Shown here one piece after another: positions 25,461 to 39,700 of a stretch of DNA of 64,000 nucleotides. A program made the translations under genes and the position numbers. Every line of letters starts with the position of its first letter. The stretch's first letter is position 1. The notes beneath the pieces are model-generated. The model did not search any database. It was given only the letters and a program-made list of their open reading frames with translations, and was not told where the DNA came from. Origin of the DNA: Onchocerca lupi (taxonomy: Eukaryota; Nematoda; Chromadorea; Rhabditida; Onchocercidae); NCBI GenBank assembly GCA_028564675.1, contig JAOVVO010000023.1, forward strand, positions 62,001-126,000, written 5' to 3'.

Positions 25461-28400
25461 TCGGCAATGATATCTCAGTTGTTTTACAGAAGCTCAAAAC
25501 TATGATGATAATTAATATCACTATGTAATATGACTAACGTGACCTTTCTGTAACATCAAAGAAATTGATGAGATGCATCAAATACTTCAGTAGAAAAGTT
25601 CAATTTTCCACAGCATCAATCTATATTTCGGATAGTCAGGCTTTAACATTTGAGAGAATATTGGATTATGAAGTTTTTCTCATTTGTCATGTTCACTTGT
25701 CTTTTATCACGCCATTATCACTATCACTTTTTCATTTGTTTCGATACCTTTATATGCAGCAGAAATATTTTCATAAGTAATAGAATTCAGAGATGCCTTT
25801 CAAGAGTCTTTTCAATTGCCGTTCAAATATAAACAAGCAAATCCATTTCTCGTTGCTAAAATTCTGTTGATTTTCGTAATGGAATAAATAAAATAAATAG
25901 TTATATAATTCTATTTTAGTTAGCAATGACATATTTAAACCTATTTAGTTATATCAGTTTGAAATTTGCTCTCTGATTGTATCAATCAAATATTTTCTAA
26001 AAATAAATTCATTACTTTTGTTTCGAAATAACTGTTCTTATCCAAGAAAACATTCCCTTTTTCCTTTTCTGCCATAATTTTCAATTTCAATCCGTTACTC
26101 TTTTTTTTTCTTTTTTTTTTAGATTTTATTACTTCGGTCAATAAATTTTCTATTTTTTCTATTTTCCTTAGAAGAGTATTTTTCATATAAAGTATCAGCT
26201 GCTTTTTTCATTACGCATAACAATTATGAAGAAAAAGTCAAAAAAAATGGAAAATGACAACATGCATAAAGTAATATTATTATCATTCCCTGATTGTGTG
26301 TTAATTTTCATTTTAAAACTTTTGACCGAAAAGCAATCAAAAATCTTCATTTCTTAAAATACATTCATATTTCATTTAATATTTATAATAATAAGATTAC
26401 TGGTCATTTATCTTCAAATCATCATTAAAGTTGATATGTCATAAATATCAATTTCAACGTACGCATACCTTAATCATTGAGTAGACATATTTCGGGAAGC
26501 TTTATATTAGCCAGAAAGATAACTTCATAAATTGATCGATGAAGAAAGATGTTTCAAATTTTAAAAGAATCGGAATTTGGATTGGTTGTTAATATGACGA
26601 GCTGAACTGATTAGAATTGAGCGGAATGAATGTAAATTTTGCTATTAAATTACTGCGGAGCTGTTAAGGAAGTTTTGATCTTGAATGATTCTTTCATTCT
26701 AATCCCAAGCAATCAGATTATCCAGTTGTAATAATGAATTCATGAAATATTTTTATTTATTTATCTATCTACTTTTTTTTTTTTTTTTTTTTGGATGATA
26801 GAAAAATGTGCAACAGAGAGAATGAGAATAAAATATGCGTTAATTAGGTTCAGATCAGTTAGAACTTCATGTTTCCATCAATGACTAACGGATTTCAGTT
26901 TTCATCAATTCTTTATCTTTTTGATTGTTACAAGAAAAAATTACACTATATTTTTTTTCTACTCCATTCTTTTTAAGATTAAATCAAATTAAAAGAACAT
27001 TTTTCATGTGACTAATTTAAATCATATTAAAAGAAAATTTAATATGTGACTAATTTTTATTTCAACTTGCAGTATAATTTTGACATAATGATAAATGTAG
27101 TTGAAGTGATCGTTTAAATATAAGTTCAGTTATGATTAACATTGACTCTCCATAAAAATTAAATAGAAGACATCGAACATCAGACAAAAATTGGGATTTC
27201 GTAAGACATGACATTTTTCTAAAACTATGATTACAAATTACATTTTGTACTTTTCTCCGCTATCATCATCTTTACAATTAATTGATAAAAGAACTAAGTA
27301 ATTCATCTTTATGGAAACTTGAAATTTTTTTTTTACTCTGTTTTATTATTTTATATACACAGTATCATATCTATATTGCGTCTTCATTTTTTCATCACAT
27401 AAACAGTCTTATAATATTTCATCTTTTAGGAGACAGCATAAAAATAATAATTGGATTTTTTTAGAAAAATAAAGTAGTAGAAAATCATGGCGAATGCTTT
27501 TTTATTTACAACTAGTGTCTAATTTTTTTTTTTTTTTTTTTTTCACAGATTTGTTTTATTGAAGCAGATAGATTTATTCAAATGTTTTCCAAATAGATAA
27601 ATTGTTTTCAGAAATTTAGATGAAATGGCACAAATACCCTCTCGTCAATTATTTATATTTTTCATTTTCTTTTAATAAGGCACAATTACATTTAAGATGT
27701 ATCAATTCTCTTTCGGTTTATTATTTTAATGCATTTTTTTCCTTTCTCATTGATAAAAGTGATTGATAAAGATGTCCTTGAAGGATATTGTAAATTAAAG
27801 TGCAACAATCATTCCATATTATTGATTCAATATTTAATGTCATATTTTATTTAAGAACTAAGAAAATATTTTTGAGCAAAATTAATGCAGAATATATGAT
27901 TTGAATATATTAATTAATCTGTTTGAAGAATTAATTTGTTACAAATGCCTACTTTTCATCTCATTCATCTAAGCATTGTCGTTAAAGTGAATCTTTGATA
28001 TTTGAAAGAAATATTTAAAGTCGAGGAAATGAGAAGGTATAATTCAGTCATCCGTTCTTATTAGATATTACAATTCATTTCTTATCTCAATTTTAATTAA
28101 TATTTTTTTTTTATCCTGAATTGAATGTTGAATAATTTGAAAATAAAAAAATTTTGCTTGTTGGATCATCAACATTCATTCATTTATTCTTTGTTAGATC
28201 AAAAATGAAAGAAATGATTGAAAACAATAGAATGAACTTGAAAAGAATGGAAATCGTAGGAATAAAAAAGGAAGGATGAGAGATAATGAAGATAATAGGA
28301 GAGAAGAAAAAAGTGAACAGGAATTTTCCGAAAACAGGCTGTTGACATTTATCAAATCATACTATGATATCATTTAATGGTTTTATTAAACAACCGAAAA

Positions 28401-30287
28401 GCTTTCGAAATTTCCATCTCTACTCTCTCCGCCTTCATATCTGCGTTAATGAAAGAGAAAGGGAAGTTTTTTTTCCTAAATTTTTGGCTTTTTTTCTTAA
28501 AAGTTTAAAGTCAATTTTGATGTGCAATAAACTTGCCATACCATTTGAAAAAAAATCGAGGCATATATATATAGAAGGCAATTCAAAGATTTGTTTCATA
28601 AAAGTTTAAAAATTCTTGCCATATTCTTTTGATTCTCTCAAACTTCAAGATCGGCGACAATGATTTGTCACTTGCATTTGCAGAATCCAATATAAGCTGT
28701 AGAAGTGTAATAATTTCATTTCTTCTTATATCATTATCATGATTATTATTGTTGTTGTTATACAATCAACCTTATTTATTTAAATTTGTAATAAGTTTCA
28801 TTATTTGCAACGATAACTGAATGATATAATCATATAATCAATGAAATAATCAATGATTATATTCTTACAATTGGATATATTATATCAGTTTGGTTATAAG
28901 ACTTAAGTTATGCTTTTATTATTTAAATTTTCCAAATTTAAGTAAAAACTCAGATGCTAACAATTTTAAGATTGCAGTTATCGAAATTGAGGATAAGAAG
29001 ATGGAAGATAATGATTATGGTATTTGTAATGATAATAATGATGATGATTGATAAAGATAATTTTGATATGTTAACTGTATGATATACAAACAGAATATTG
29101 CAAAAAAATATGATAGCTTTTTTTCTTTTTTCATTTTCATCCTGGAATTTAAATTTTCTAAATTTTCAACGATATATTAGCCTAAAGATGACGTTTTATA
29201 TTCAGTACCATAGGTAGAATCCAAATTTTATAGATTTAGGATAAACTGCTAAAATAGATTATCATATCCACAGGAGTCAATCATATCGATTAATGACCTC
29301 TATTTTGTTTAAAAGTTACAAATAACTTCTGATAACACCATAGATTTAATTACTGAAATTAATTTAATTAAGCTAATAAAGTCTCTCACTTCCTTTATCA
29401 ATCATTTACTTTTCTTTCTTTTCAATTTTCTGATGTTTATTTTATAAATTTTGTTAGATGTTGATCCGATAAAGAAATATTTTCATTTCACATAGAAAAA
29501 AATGAAAAAAAAAAAAAGAGATGTGATACAGAAATTCATGTAATTCATTTGTTTGTTCATTTTTCATTAAAAAAAAAAAAATACATTTATTTCCTTAAAT
29601 GTTATATTTCCCTAAAAATTCCTGTTCCCTTTTCATATTTTTGCTGTTTAAACTATTTAACTGAGAAATCATTCATTTGTATTTTTCACTGCACGACTTT
29701 TATGTGACTTATTTCATATTTTTAATTTAATTACTCCCTACATTATGCTCAAGTTTAGAAAGACTTGTAAACAGAATGACATATGATTATGGGATTATTA
29801 TATGAATACGCACGGGAATAATTTAAGAAAACAAAAAAATGAAAAAAAAAAAAGGCTTAGATGATAAATTAATCTAACATAGGAAAAGGACAGAAATCGC
29901 AAGAAAAAAAAAGAAAAACTTGCATAATAACAATAACTAATAATTAAAATTTATATGAATGAAATGAACGAATATAAATTCGTCTTATTCATATAAATAT
30001 TTTTTTTTTTAATTGAATTTAAGCTTTGCTCTCTTCCATTTTTATTTTCCAACAATAATTGCTTCTTTTCTGTGAAATTGAAGATTAAAATTAAAATTGT
30101 TTCTCTTACGAACACATTTCTTGTTTATAAAGTTCAGTATTATATTACTTCGATAAATAAGTTGTTTATTTTATACGACTCAAAACTTTTTGTTCATTTT
30201 ATGGGAAGAAAAAGAAAATTATTAATTACTATTTTACAGTATTATTTATTTTCGAATCTTGGGATTACTTTTTATTATCAATTTATT
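25461..30287. other. gene-poor intergenic stretch
   Basis: No gene is recognised. Poly-T runs occur at about 26771-26792 and 27523-27543, and short Asn-type repeats at about 28735-28760. The right end should contain the cystinosin promoter, and an attttacag acceptor at 30231-30239 is a plausible spliced-leader site for that gene. Confidence 0.6.
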
Positions 30288-33200
30288 ATGGATTTCTACA
30301 ATTATTGTTTACTTTTTTCTGTCTTGTTCACGATGACGACAGGTATTTCAATCCATGTTCAGCCTCAGGAAATTGCGCTTACTGTTGGAGAAGACAAATC
30401 TGTACAGTTTTATACTACGTAAGTTCATTATGCAGTACTATTTCCGTAAAAGTAGATGGAATAGATTTTCTTACCATAGCATCACGTCAATTTACGTTAT
30501 GATTCACTGGATAAGTTAGATCAAATTCAAAAATAAGTACAAGTTAAAAGTACAATATGGTCACGTCTCAATAATGACAATCAGATAAGTTAAGTAACTA
30601 TTATTTTTGTTCGATTGAAATTTACTTTTATTTAACATAATTATCAGTTTCTGAGTTTACAATGTTCATGTCATTTTACTAATCCTGAATTATCAATTAT
30701 TATAAAATACTTCGGTCAGAAGTATTTGTCAGAAATTTATATGTATATATTGTTCCAGCGATGATTTGCCATCAGCTGTTGATATCACATTGATGCGATC
30801 AGATTCATTCGATGGTACCCCACATATTTTTCAACTTGATAATCAAACGCGATCAGCAAACGTTGTAATTACAGGTTTACAGATTACAAGTTATTCAATA
30901 TTGCAAATCGAAGGATGTAATTCTACAAAACCAATTGGCAAATGTCCTTTCGAGTATGCATTTTAATTTTCTTCCTTAAGATTGAAATTCGAAATTTCAT
31001 ATCTAATAGAGAAGGTTTGTAGAAAACTCTAATTTTCTATTAGTAAGATTTCGGTCCAATAAGGAACTTTATTTTTTTAAATGATAGATTTCACCAGAAT
31101 ATTGGAAAAAATGATTTTCAATATCCACAACAACAATTAGAATGGTTTAGGTAATGGAAAGTTATCGCATGCTTATTATGTTAATTAGGTCATTTAACAG
31201 AAAAGTTGTGATCCGGAAAAAGGACAAGAAAAACTTTATAAATATGAAAGTAATTATACATTAGTAAGTAAGTAAGTAAACAAAGATGGAGATGAGTAAA
31301 TAAGCGAATATTTTAGATCTAATAATTCAATGATTTTACTATTTTTAAAACAGAAAATTTCAACTTTTTACTGTACAAAAGATTTTCATGTACGAAAAAT
31401 TTTTCACCTTCAAACAAGTATTTCTTTTAGATGAAATTTGGGAAGATATGCATGAAATGCACTAGGATACACATTGATTCTATTGCATGAAATTTTTTTG
31501 GAGAAAAATTTTAACGATTATGAAATTTTCTTGCAGTATATATTAGATAGAAGTACACCAATTTTTCTTAATTTATAGTAGCCCATGCAGAATATATAAT
31601 TGCAAAGAATAAAAGTAACTTGAATAATTCGAAAATTTTATTTCTAACTTTCAGTAATTTGGAATCTGCTTTTGTGACAGTAAAAGTAGTGCACAGTGAT
31701 TTGTTATCAGTTGCTGTTATTGTTACTGGTTGGATATATTTCTTTGCTTGGAGTATATCGTTTTATCCCCAAATATTTCTTAATTTTAATAGGAAAAGGT
31801 GAATAAAAAATCTATTATAATAAGATCTAATTAGTATTTTGTCGGAAATTTATTATAAAATTGCAAGTTTTGAAATTTAATTTTGTTTTTTATTTGATTT
31901 TTATCAATAAAATTGCAATATTTAATATCATTTTATATATTATTTTCCAAGTTCTATAGCATAACACTTTCAGTGTTGTTGGATTGAATTTCGATTTTTT
32001 GTTGCTAAATATTATTGGCTTTGCATGCTATACAATTTACAATGTTTTGATGTATTTTGATACATATGTTCAAGTATGAAAAATATTTGATTAAATCTTA
32101 GTTTGCCAAAATTTTTTTTCAGTCCATTTAATTTCCAAAAGTATTATTTATAATAATACTTTTCGTTGTTCAGATTTGTTTTGAATTAACAAGAGAGCAC
32201 ATTAAATAAGAGAAACTTTTTTCAATGATTATTACTTATTGTCAAAGTCAGATTGATAAAAATTTTCCTTTTCAGCTTTTATTCTTAATTTATATCATAG
32301 CTTATATAGTTGATGTAATCGTTGATAGAATATTGCTATACTATGATTATTTAAAAAATTTTGATAATCTGGCATTTTTGAATTTGAGCAAATAATCAAA
32401 TAAATAATTATTGAGAATAAAACAATTATTAACTATAAGCTAACGGAATAAACAAATTCCATAAGTATGGATTTCATTTTTCCAGGAATTATATCAACAG
32501 AGCTATCCTCATCGTTTAATTCCGGTGTTATTAAATGATGTGGTATTTGCTACACATGCACTTTTCGCATGCCTTATCACTGCCTTACAATGCTTTCTCT
32601 ACGAAGTTAGCTTATATTCCTATCTATTTTAATTATTTTCATGAAATATAAAATATCAAAGAATTTTCAATGAATGAATGCTGAAACATTAGGCAGTAAT
32701 TGTTTCCAATTATCTATTTTCTCACAATATTTATAGATTTAAGCTTTAGAATATGTTTGACATAATTTTAAATTGTAAAGTGATGAAAATTTCAAATTTA
32801 TCCCAAATTAAATTTAAATCTGATAAATTAGTTTATTTTATTTTATTTTTTTTTTTTTTTAGCGTGGTAATCAGCGTATTTCATATACTTGCTGGAGTCT
32901 TGCAACGTTGTTTGGATTAATTGCTGGTGTGACACTTTTTTTAACCGGAATAGGAATAATGAACCTATTGCAGTATATCACGGGCTTATCTTATATTAAA
33001 ATGGCTGTTACTATATGTAAATATTTTCCACAGGTAAAAATTTTTCATTGGCAAAAAAATAAATTGAAGCATAAGCGTAAAATACTACTTAAAGTTCAAA
33101 AAAACTAGTAATGTAATTTGTCTATTTTCTTTTTCTTTTTTATCTATGCGAAAAAAAAAAATCGATTAGTCAGTAAATGCTGTAATGAATGTTTCTTTTT

Positions 33201-34853
33201 GCAGACGATAAATTTTATATTAATATTTACAATAATCCAAGAAAATTTCCAAAAAAATCATACGAAATGAAGATTTTCATGTTGTTTCAGTAACTCAATT
33301 TCGATTATACATCATAAAACATGAATTATAAAAATTTTCAAATCATAATATTTTTTTATTTGATGCAACCGTTATCACTGATAATTTTCCCTGGTATAAC
33401 TGACAGTCTTTTTTTTTAGTATTAAATTGGTAGCAAAAGAATACCTACTGCTTCATTATCATCTTATATTTATTCCAGTTAATGCTCTTTTTTTTTCCTA
33501 AAATCTTGAAATTTTCGAAATAACAGAGGATTCTAAAAAATTCCGAAGAAAATATTTTTTTGAGGCAGTTATGAATTACCGAAGAAAAAGTACGACTGGT
33601 TGGTCAATTGGAAATATCTTATTGGATTTTTTGGGTGGACTGATGGATATCACACAAATGATTTTGCAAGGAGCAAATACAGGTTATAAACAAATTATTT
33701 CTAGATATAAATGAAGTGTTACGGAAAAAAGAATGAATTTTATAAAAAAACAAAACCATTTTTTTTTTTTTTTTTTTTGGATTATAAAAAGGCTTCAGAA
33801 TATTTACTGATGCCAGATTTCAAGATGAATATTCATTAACCAGATGAATAGAAAAAAAATCATCGAAGTAATCCAAAAGATTATATATCTGAGTGAAAGA
33901 ATCGGATTGTATTATAGCCTTACCATTAGAAAAATTAGGAAAAGGAAGGAAATGAAGAAATGTATTACGATGTATTAAGTTTGCAACAAGGTTTGTTCTT
34001 TAATTTCTAGATTTGTTAAATTTGTTAAGAGCTGCATGAGTTTCTGGTAGGTTAACATAGATAGTTTGAATTTATTTTTTCGTAATTGAATATATTTACT
34101 TTTTCTATAACTGCAGTATAGTTATTTGAGGCAGTTTTATTTTTACTTAAGCAGTCCATTTTCTTATTTGCGGAAAATTATGATTTAATATATTGTTGTT
34201 GTTGTGTGTTTTTTACTTCTTTTTTTTTTTTTTAATTTCTTATATTTCATCAAAGATTTCATATATTTTTAAAAGTTCATTTTTTTAATGCATATATCTT
34301 AAGAAAATTAGAGTTGATCATATCGATTGATGTATTTTTGTAAATCTAGAGTAATTAAACGTCTCGAGATGCATAGTGAGAAAAAGATATATCTAATATG
34401 AAGAATAATTATGCCTACTTGTTATGTGTTAAGTATTATTAATATTGAGAAAAATGAGTGGAATTGTCGTCATGATGTAAAAACAAAGGAAGAAAAGGAG
34501 CATTAATTGATTTATAAGTTAATTTGTCGGCAATTATCCTATAAAAAAATAATGCTTTTTAGATCAAGCGATCGTAATCCATTGAAAAAAGAAAGAAAAT
34601 GAACAAAATTCTTGAAATTCTAGATGATTGGTCAATATTCATTGGAAATCCAGTAAAAGTTGGTCTTGGAATGGTTTCAATGATGTTCGATGTAATCTTC
34701 ATGGTGCAACACTATTGCCTCTATCGAAATGCTGATGAAGGTGTAATTTTAAATACCTCTGAAGAGAGTATCACAAATGAATTGGATCAGTCTGATATAA
34801 ACATATTACCAGAAATTGTACGTGTAAACGACGAACAACATATCATTATCTGA
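30288..34853 (+). CDS. ctns-1: cystinosin, lysosomal cystine/H+ symporter
   Basis: Exons: 30288-30418, 30759-30953, 31655-31798, 31974-32073, 32486-32605, 32863-33033, 33565-33682, 34624-34853. Phases agree and give 402 residues (human 367). The protein exports cystine from lysosomes. A signal peptide (FYNYCLLFSVLFTMTTG) leads a luminal domain with N-glycosylation sites (DNQT, CNST). Seven membrane segments follow. Both PQ-loop motifs are present: FYPQ (P147-Q148) after GWIYFFAWSIS, and YFPQ (P286-Q287) after LSYIKMAVTICK. Further matches are GLNFDFLLLN, GWSIGNILLDFLGG and the last helix FDVIFMVQHYCLYR. The C-terminal tail is longer than in vertebrates and lacks the GYDQL lysosomal signal, although DEGVIL could act as a dileucine-type signal. 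Exon 7 uses a ttttttgag|GCA acceptor, since the nearby cag would create a stop. The gene converges with pch-2. Confidence 0.95.
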
Positions 34854-36780
34854 TATTTGCTTCGTTGTTTTTCATGCGTCCCTTTTTTCGTTTTTTCTTT
34901 TGTCCAAAAGATTCTCAATTATTTTAATCAGGTTTTCAATTCCCAATTTTTTCTTTCTATTTGTTTAGGAGGTTGAGGTAGTGGAGAGTTCAGTTTTGAT
35001 GAATGTCCTATATTCAAAGACATTCACTTATCACTGTAAAAAGAAAAATTTGCCTACAGGATAGGTGAAATGAGCAATAAAGAAATCTTCGGAAAAGAAC
35101 AGTGTAAACTATTTATTTCAAATCAAATATCACGGAGAATGAATCATTAAAAGAACTTTTTTTTTTTTTAAATATTTTTATCCTTTAGTTTTGATAATTT
35201 TGAAATTAAGCAAATTCGTAACGTTTTATAGAGTTTCTTCTTTTTTTCTCGGGAAGTAAAATTTATGTAACTTCCGTTATTGGAAGTTCCGTCACACTTC
35301 GGTGTTGCGATTTATGGTAATGTTATCATCAATCATTTCCAATTTCAATATCGTCCTTTCTGGTTCTGTAACGACTAAAGAAAATTGAGTTTAAAAATCT
35401 TAAGAGCATTATTACACAATAAGTAATTGTTTTGGAAAAAAAAAAAAAAAACAATATGTTCTGTCTCTGTTCAACATTAGTTTTACAATTGGGAAAATTG
35501 ACCACAGTTTCACACTATATTAAATCATCATTTCATCGAGAAATTCTTTTAATTCGACCTTGACATTTCAGTTAGAAATTTCCAATCTTATTCTTTTTCA
35601 AGTTATCCACATAAAACCATTCCTTACCTTGATTTTTTACCTGCATTTTTCTATCTCATCTTCATTTATCGGAGAACTTTTTTTAGTTTTTGAAATTTTT
35701 ATAACTTTTTGGAATCTCTATATTCATGAATTTTTACAGAAAAAAAAAGAATTTTTATTAAAACTCTTGCATAGTTTTCTTTCTTTTTATACCCTATCCT
35801 ATTTAATCGAAGAATCATTATTGTGTTCAGTGACTTCGTTTTAATAATACTGATATCATTACCACTATTATCATCATTGTCGATTTCGAGATAAGCTTTA
35901 TTATACACTTCTGAATTTCCAAGTTAACCAAATCTGTCCATGAACTAACTGGTTCGTTTCCTTCTTTTGCAGAACAAAATGAAAATATGATAAATATTCC
36001 AATCGACAAATTGTCTGCAAATGGCCCACATGGAAAAACCGGTCCTAAATTTAAAATACTTCCCAAAATATTATTCCACACTTTTTGCATGTAACATGTC
36101 CGAAGAATACAAGATATTGTGTAAGAATTCCAAGAATTTGACAATATTCCGGAAAAAGTTGTTAAAAGTTGTACTTTTTAAAATGGTATGGCAATATAGT
36201 ATTGTACAAAATCGAACCGGTTTCTTGTGGGCTATATAGGATAATTTCCGAATTTTCAATGGAAAAATTATTAAAATTCGAGGTTTTAGATGCTGCAAAG
36301 GAAAATGGTTATAAATCAAATATGGAGTCACCAGTACAACTATCACCGTCATCGTTATCAATGGCGTGAAGTATTCCCAACAGAAACTACTTACACTGGG
36401 AAAGAACACAAGTCCAGCAAATGTCTTTTAATGATAATAATAATGCGATTAAATTAGAAAAAATTGAATAATAGTCTTTTTACTAAAAGTAGGAAAAATT
36501 GCGATTTTTATGATACAACAAATTTTGTGGTAACAATAATAATCTTGCTATAAAGAAGTATTTGCTAAAACAATGAATTAATCCGCTACAACTGTAAATT
36601 CTGCAACAATAACAAAAATTTCTGCATCGACTACAACAAATTTTCGGAACATGATTGTAATTTTCATACTGCATGTTTAATTTAAGAAACAAATATCACT
36701 TGGGAAAACAAAGAGCACATATGAATATGTCAATTATAAAAGTTCAAAGTCGATGATGAAATAAATATTAAAGGATTAAG
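34854..36780. other. intergenic between convergent ctns-1 and pch-2
   Basis: The stretch holds both 3' untranslated regions. At 35961-36370 the plus strand has a good acceptor (cttttgcag at 35963-35971) and moderately coding-like open frames (for example MAHMEKPVLNLKYF at 36021-36062), but no start exon or family could be assigned. The overlapping minus-strand frame at 36071-36409 looks like a shadow. Confidence 0.5.
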
Positions 36781-39700
36781 TTAACGCCATTCTGTTAAAT
36801 AACCACTTGAAGCAGATGTAATTTTTTTTCTTATGCTTGAACCGGATGACAAACATCTCATATTTTCTGAAAGTTTTTCCGCCAGGGCCTTTTCTAATAC
36901 AATAAGACATTGGTCAATAGATAACTGATCCTGAAAAAAAATTAGCGACAAATTTCGACAATAAAAAACGGAAAAGAAAAAGAGAAAATAATTTTTAAAG
37001 AATTATTATACTTTTCGGAGAGAATTACTTATCTAAACAAAAAGGAATTCAGACTTACCATTGGCAGTTTGGAATATCCGATGACGAGTAATTGACGTAA
37101 ACAACGTCCACTCAAACCAGAAGCTCTCCTGCAGAAAAGATTGTGCTTTTTCCGCTAAAGTCACCTCTATACTTGCGAACTTATCAGACGGTAGTACACT
37201 GCTTTAGCAATATAAGTTTAATAATAATCTCGTTTTTACTATATTAGTTACTTACAACATAAGGTTAATAATAATACGCCAATTATAAGGCTAATTAAAA
37301 ACTCGCAATATTTTTACCGTGACAACTGCATAAGCTTCTCGCAATATCTACCATTTGCATATCGTTTAGAAAACCATGGACCTGGCTCCACAATTCCAAT
37401 CTAAAATTTATCGAACCAAATTAGATTTTAATGATTTTTTAGATATTACCATTTTGGATGTTACTTTTTTTATTACTTAAATTTATTGCACATTTTCATG
37501 AAGAAAAGCTTCCAATCAAAATCCTAATCTGCTGAAATTTACTCTCTGCATTTCCTGGATGCATGAACGAAATATGGAATAAACTGCATTTGCTGAAGGG
37601 TAACCAACGAGACGACTTAAATCTGTTCTATCCGTAAAAGCTTCATCCAGACTCTGAAAACTAAAATTTAAAAAACACTGTATAACAAGCTCGTTATTAT
37701 CAAACACAAAAATTTGTCTTATCAGGCCAGTTCGGTCCCAGAAATTTTGGAAAATTTCACTATAGATAATCATTTTTGCCAGCAATTTTACAAAAGAATG
37801 AAAAAAGATGCGCCTGTGTTATGTTAGAGGTAGTGAAAATGAATATATTGTTATGTCGACGTATATAATCCACTTGGGTTAAGACAGCATTTACAGCACG
37901 AATTGCATCCGTTGGTTCGTTTCGATTTAACAAAGCACTTCGAGCTATTGTTAAACTTTCTACCTAAGAAGACCATTGTTTTATAAAATAAATTTAAATA
38001 GTAGAATTATTTAACTATTAAATCTAATATGCTTTCAAATACAAAAAAAAAAAAAAATTTTCGATCTAAATTAAAAATTCTAAATTTATCAAAAAATATA
38101 GACTTCGCAAATTAGATGACTCATTCAATACTTTACAAAATTTCTAGGTCTATAATATCAATAGTATCGTTAAAATAAATAAAAAGTCAGTGTCGGGAAG
38201 AATAGTTAAGATAATATAAAAAAGACTTGCTTCATCAATAAGTACGAAAACAAAAGCTTTCGGATCTTCAGCGAGTTCTTCAATTTGTCCGAACATGTTT
38301 TGAATCAATTTGCCACTCTAAAAATTGATGGATTCCAAAAATTTTTTAAATAATGCAATGTCACTGATAAATTAATGAACAATTATAACCGCTAATTTTG
38401 TTGGAAAAATTTTTGTCATATGTCTAACAATAAGACAACATTTTGGAAGAAACGAAATGATAGTAGTAAACAGGTAGATTTGCAATAAAAGAACAGCCAT
38501 GCTTTTGAGAATATAGTATCAGAGAATTCTAGTGATAGTGAATAGTAATAATTCTAATAAAAGATGTCTCAGTTTCTAATGCTTCAATGATTTTACCTCA
38601 GAAAAAAATTTTGAGAAAAGACCATGACTGTTAATTTCCACGAAATATATCCTTTTATATTTTTGACTAAATCGTATTGATAATTTCTGGGCCAATGCCT
38701 TGCAAAGTGATGTTTTTCCAGTTCCTGGTGGTCCTAAAACGTATAGAGTTTTTATATTCGAATCGGTGTATTTGCAAGTTAAGTTAAGTTTCAGACTGAC
38801 AAACATCTATCCTCATACAAAAGAATGCTTGACTTCAAACTAATTTAAATTTATTATTAATGCCAAAATACCAATTCAAGTTTTATTTTAAAGAATTTCT
38901 TGCAAGTATAGCAATTTATAAAGTTAAAGTCACAAACCGTGCAATAAAATCAACCGGTTTACCCTTAATACTGTAGAATTTGCATTTTTTTCCGAAAGTC
39001 TGACCAGTGCATAAGCGTAAGAAAGGAGCTATAAAAAGTAAAACTTTATAAACATGAATTTTATTTGCAACTGAATTTCTACATATTTTAATGATATTTC
39101 GTTTTCTCTGATATGCGACAAGAAAATTTTCATTAAAGAATTAAAAATATACAAATTAAGTGAATAGAAAATAAAAGAATTGTCATCTATAAGAATTAAA
39201 TGAGTGAATAAGGAATCAAGAAAAAACCTTAAAATATCGAGAACGACTTTCAAATATGTTAGTTGAAAATAGTAACAAAAAGATTTGAAGAAAAAAAAAT
39301 TCATAAGTTTTAAAGTTATGAATTCAAATAAATTATAAGAATTCATAATAAGCCATAAAGATTTAAATGTATTGATTCCTTTATTTTTATGGATTTAAAT
39401 TTATAAATTTAGTTGTCAAATGATGAATGGATTTAAATCATCTACTTGCCTCATCTTTAATGGAATCATCAAAAATCAAATTTTCCCAAATTCCATCAAA
39501 TTCACAGCAAGGTAATTCCCATAGTAGCGATCCAACAGTATAAGGCTCTGAGCCGTGCTCACCTGCCTGAGCTTCCAATGTTTGCGCATTACGATTTAAC
39601 AATTTATACAAATGCACATTTGCAAGTGTTAATGAAGTGTCGGATACTGTCAAGTATTCTCCTGAAAATTTTAGAAAATAATTAAACATTTGGAATCGTG

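Noticed and set aside
28583..28765. Minus-strand open frame starting with an Asn repeat
   Set aside because: Simple-sequence start, no splice partners, no family; likely chance in AT-rich DNA.
30072..30287. In-frame upstream extension of cystinosin exon 1 with earlier Met codons
   Set aside because: An attttacag acceptor at 30231-30239 and the clean signal peptide starting at 30288 favour the later start; the extension is AT-rich and unlike the family.
36071..36409. 112-codon minus-strand open frame
   Set aside because: Overlaps plus-strand frames, has hydrophobic AT-driven composition and no splice or start context.
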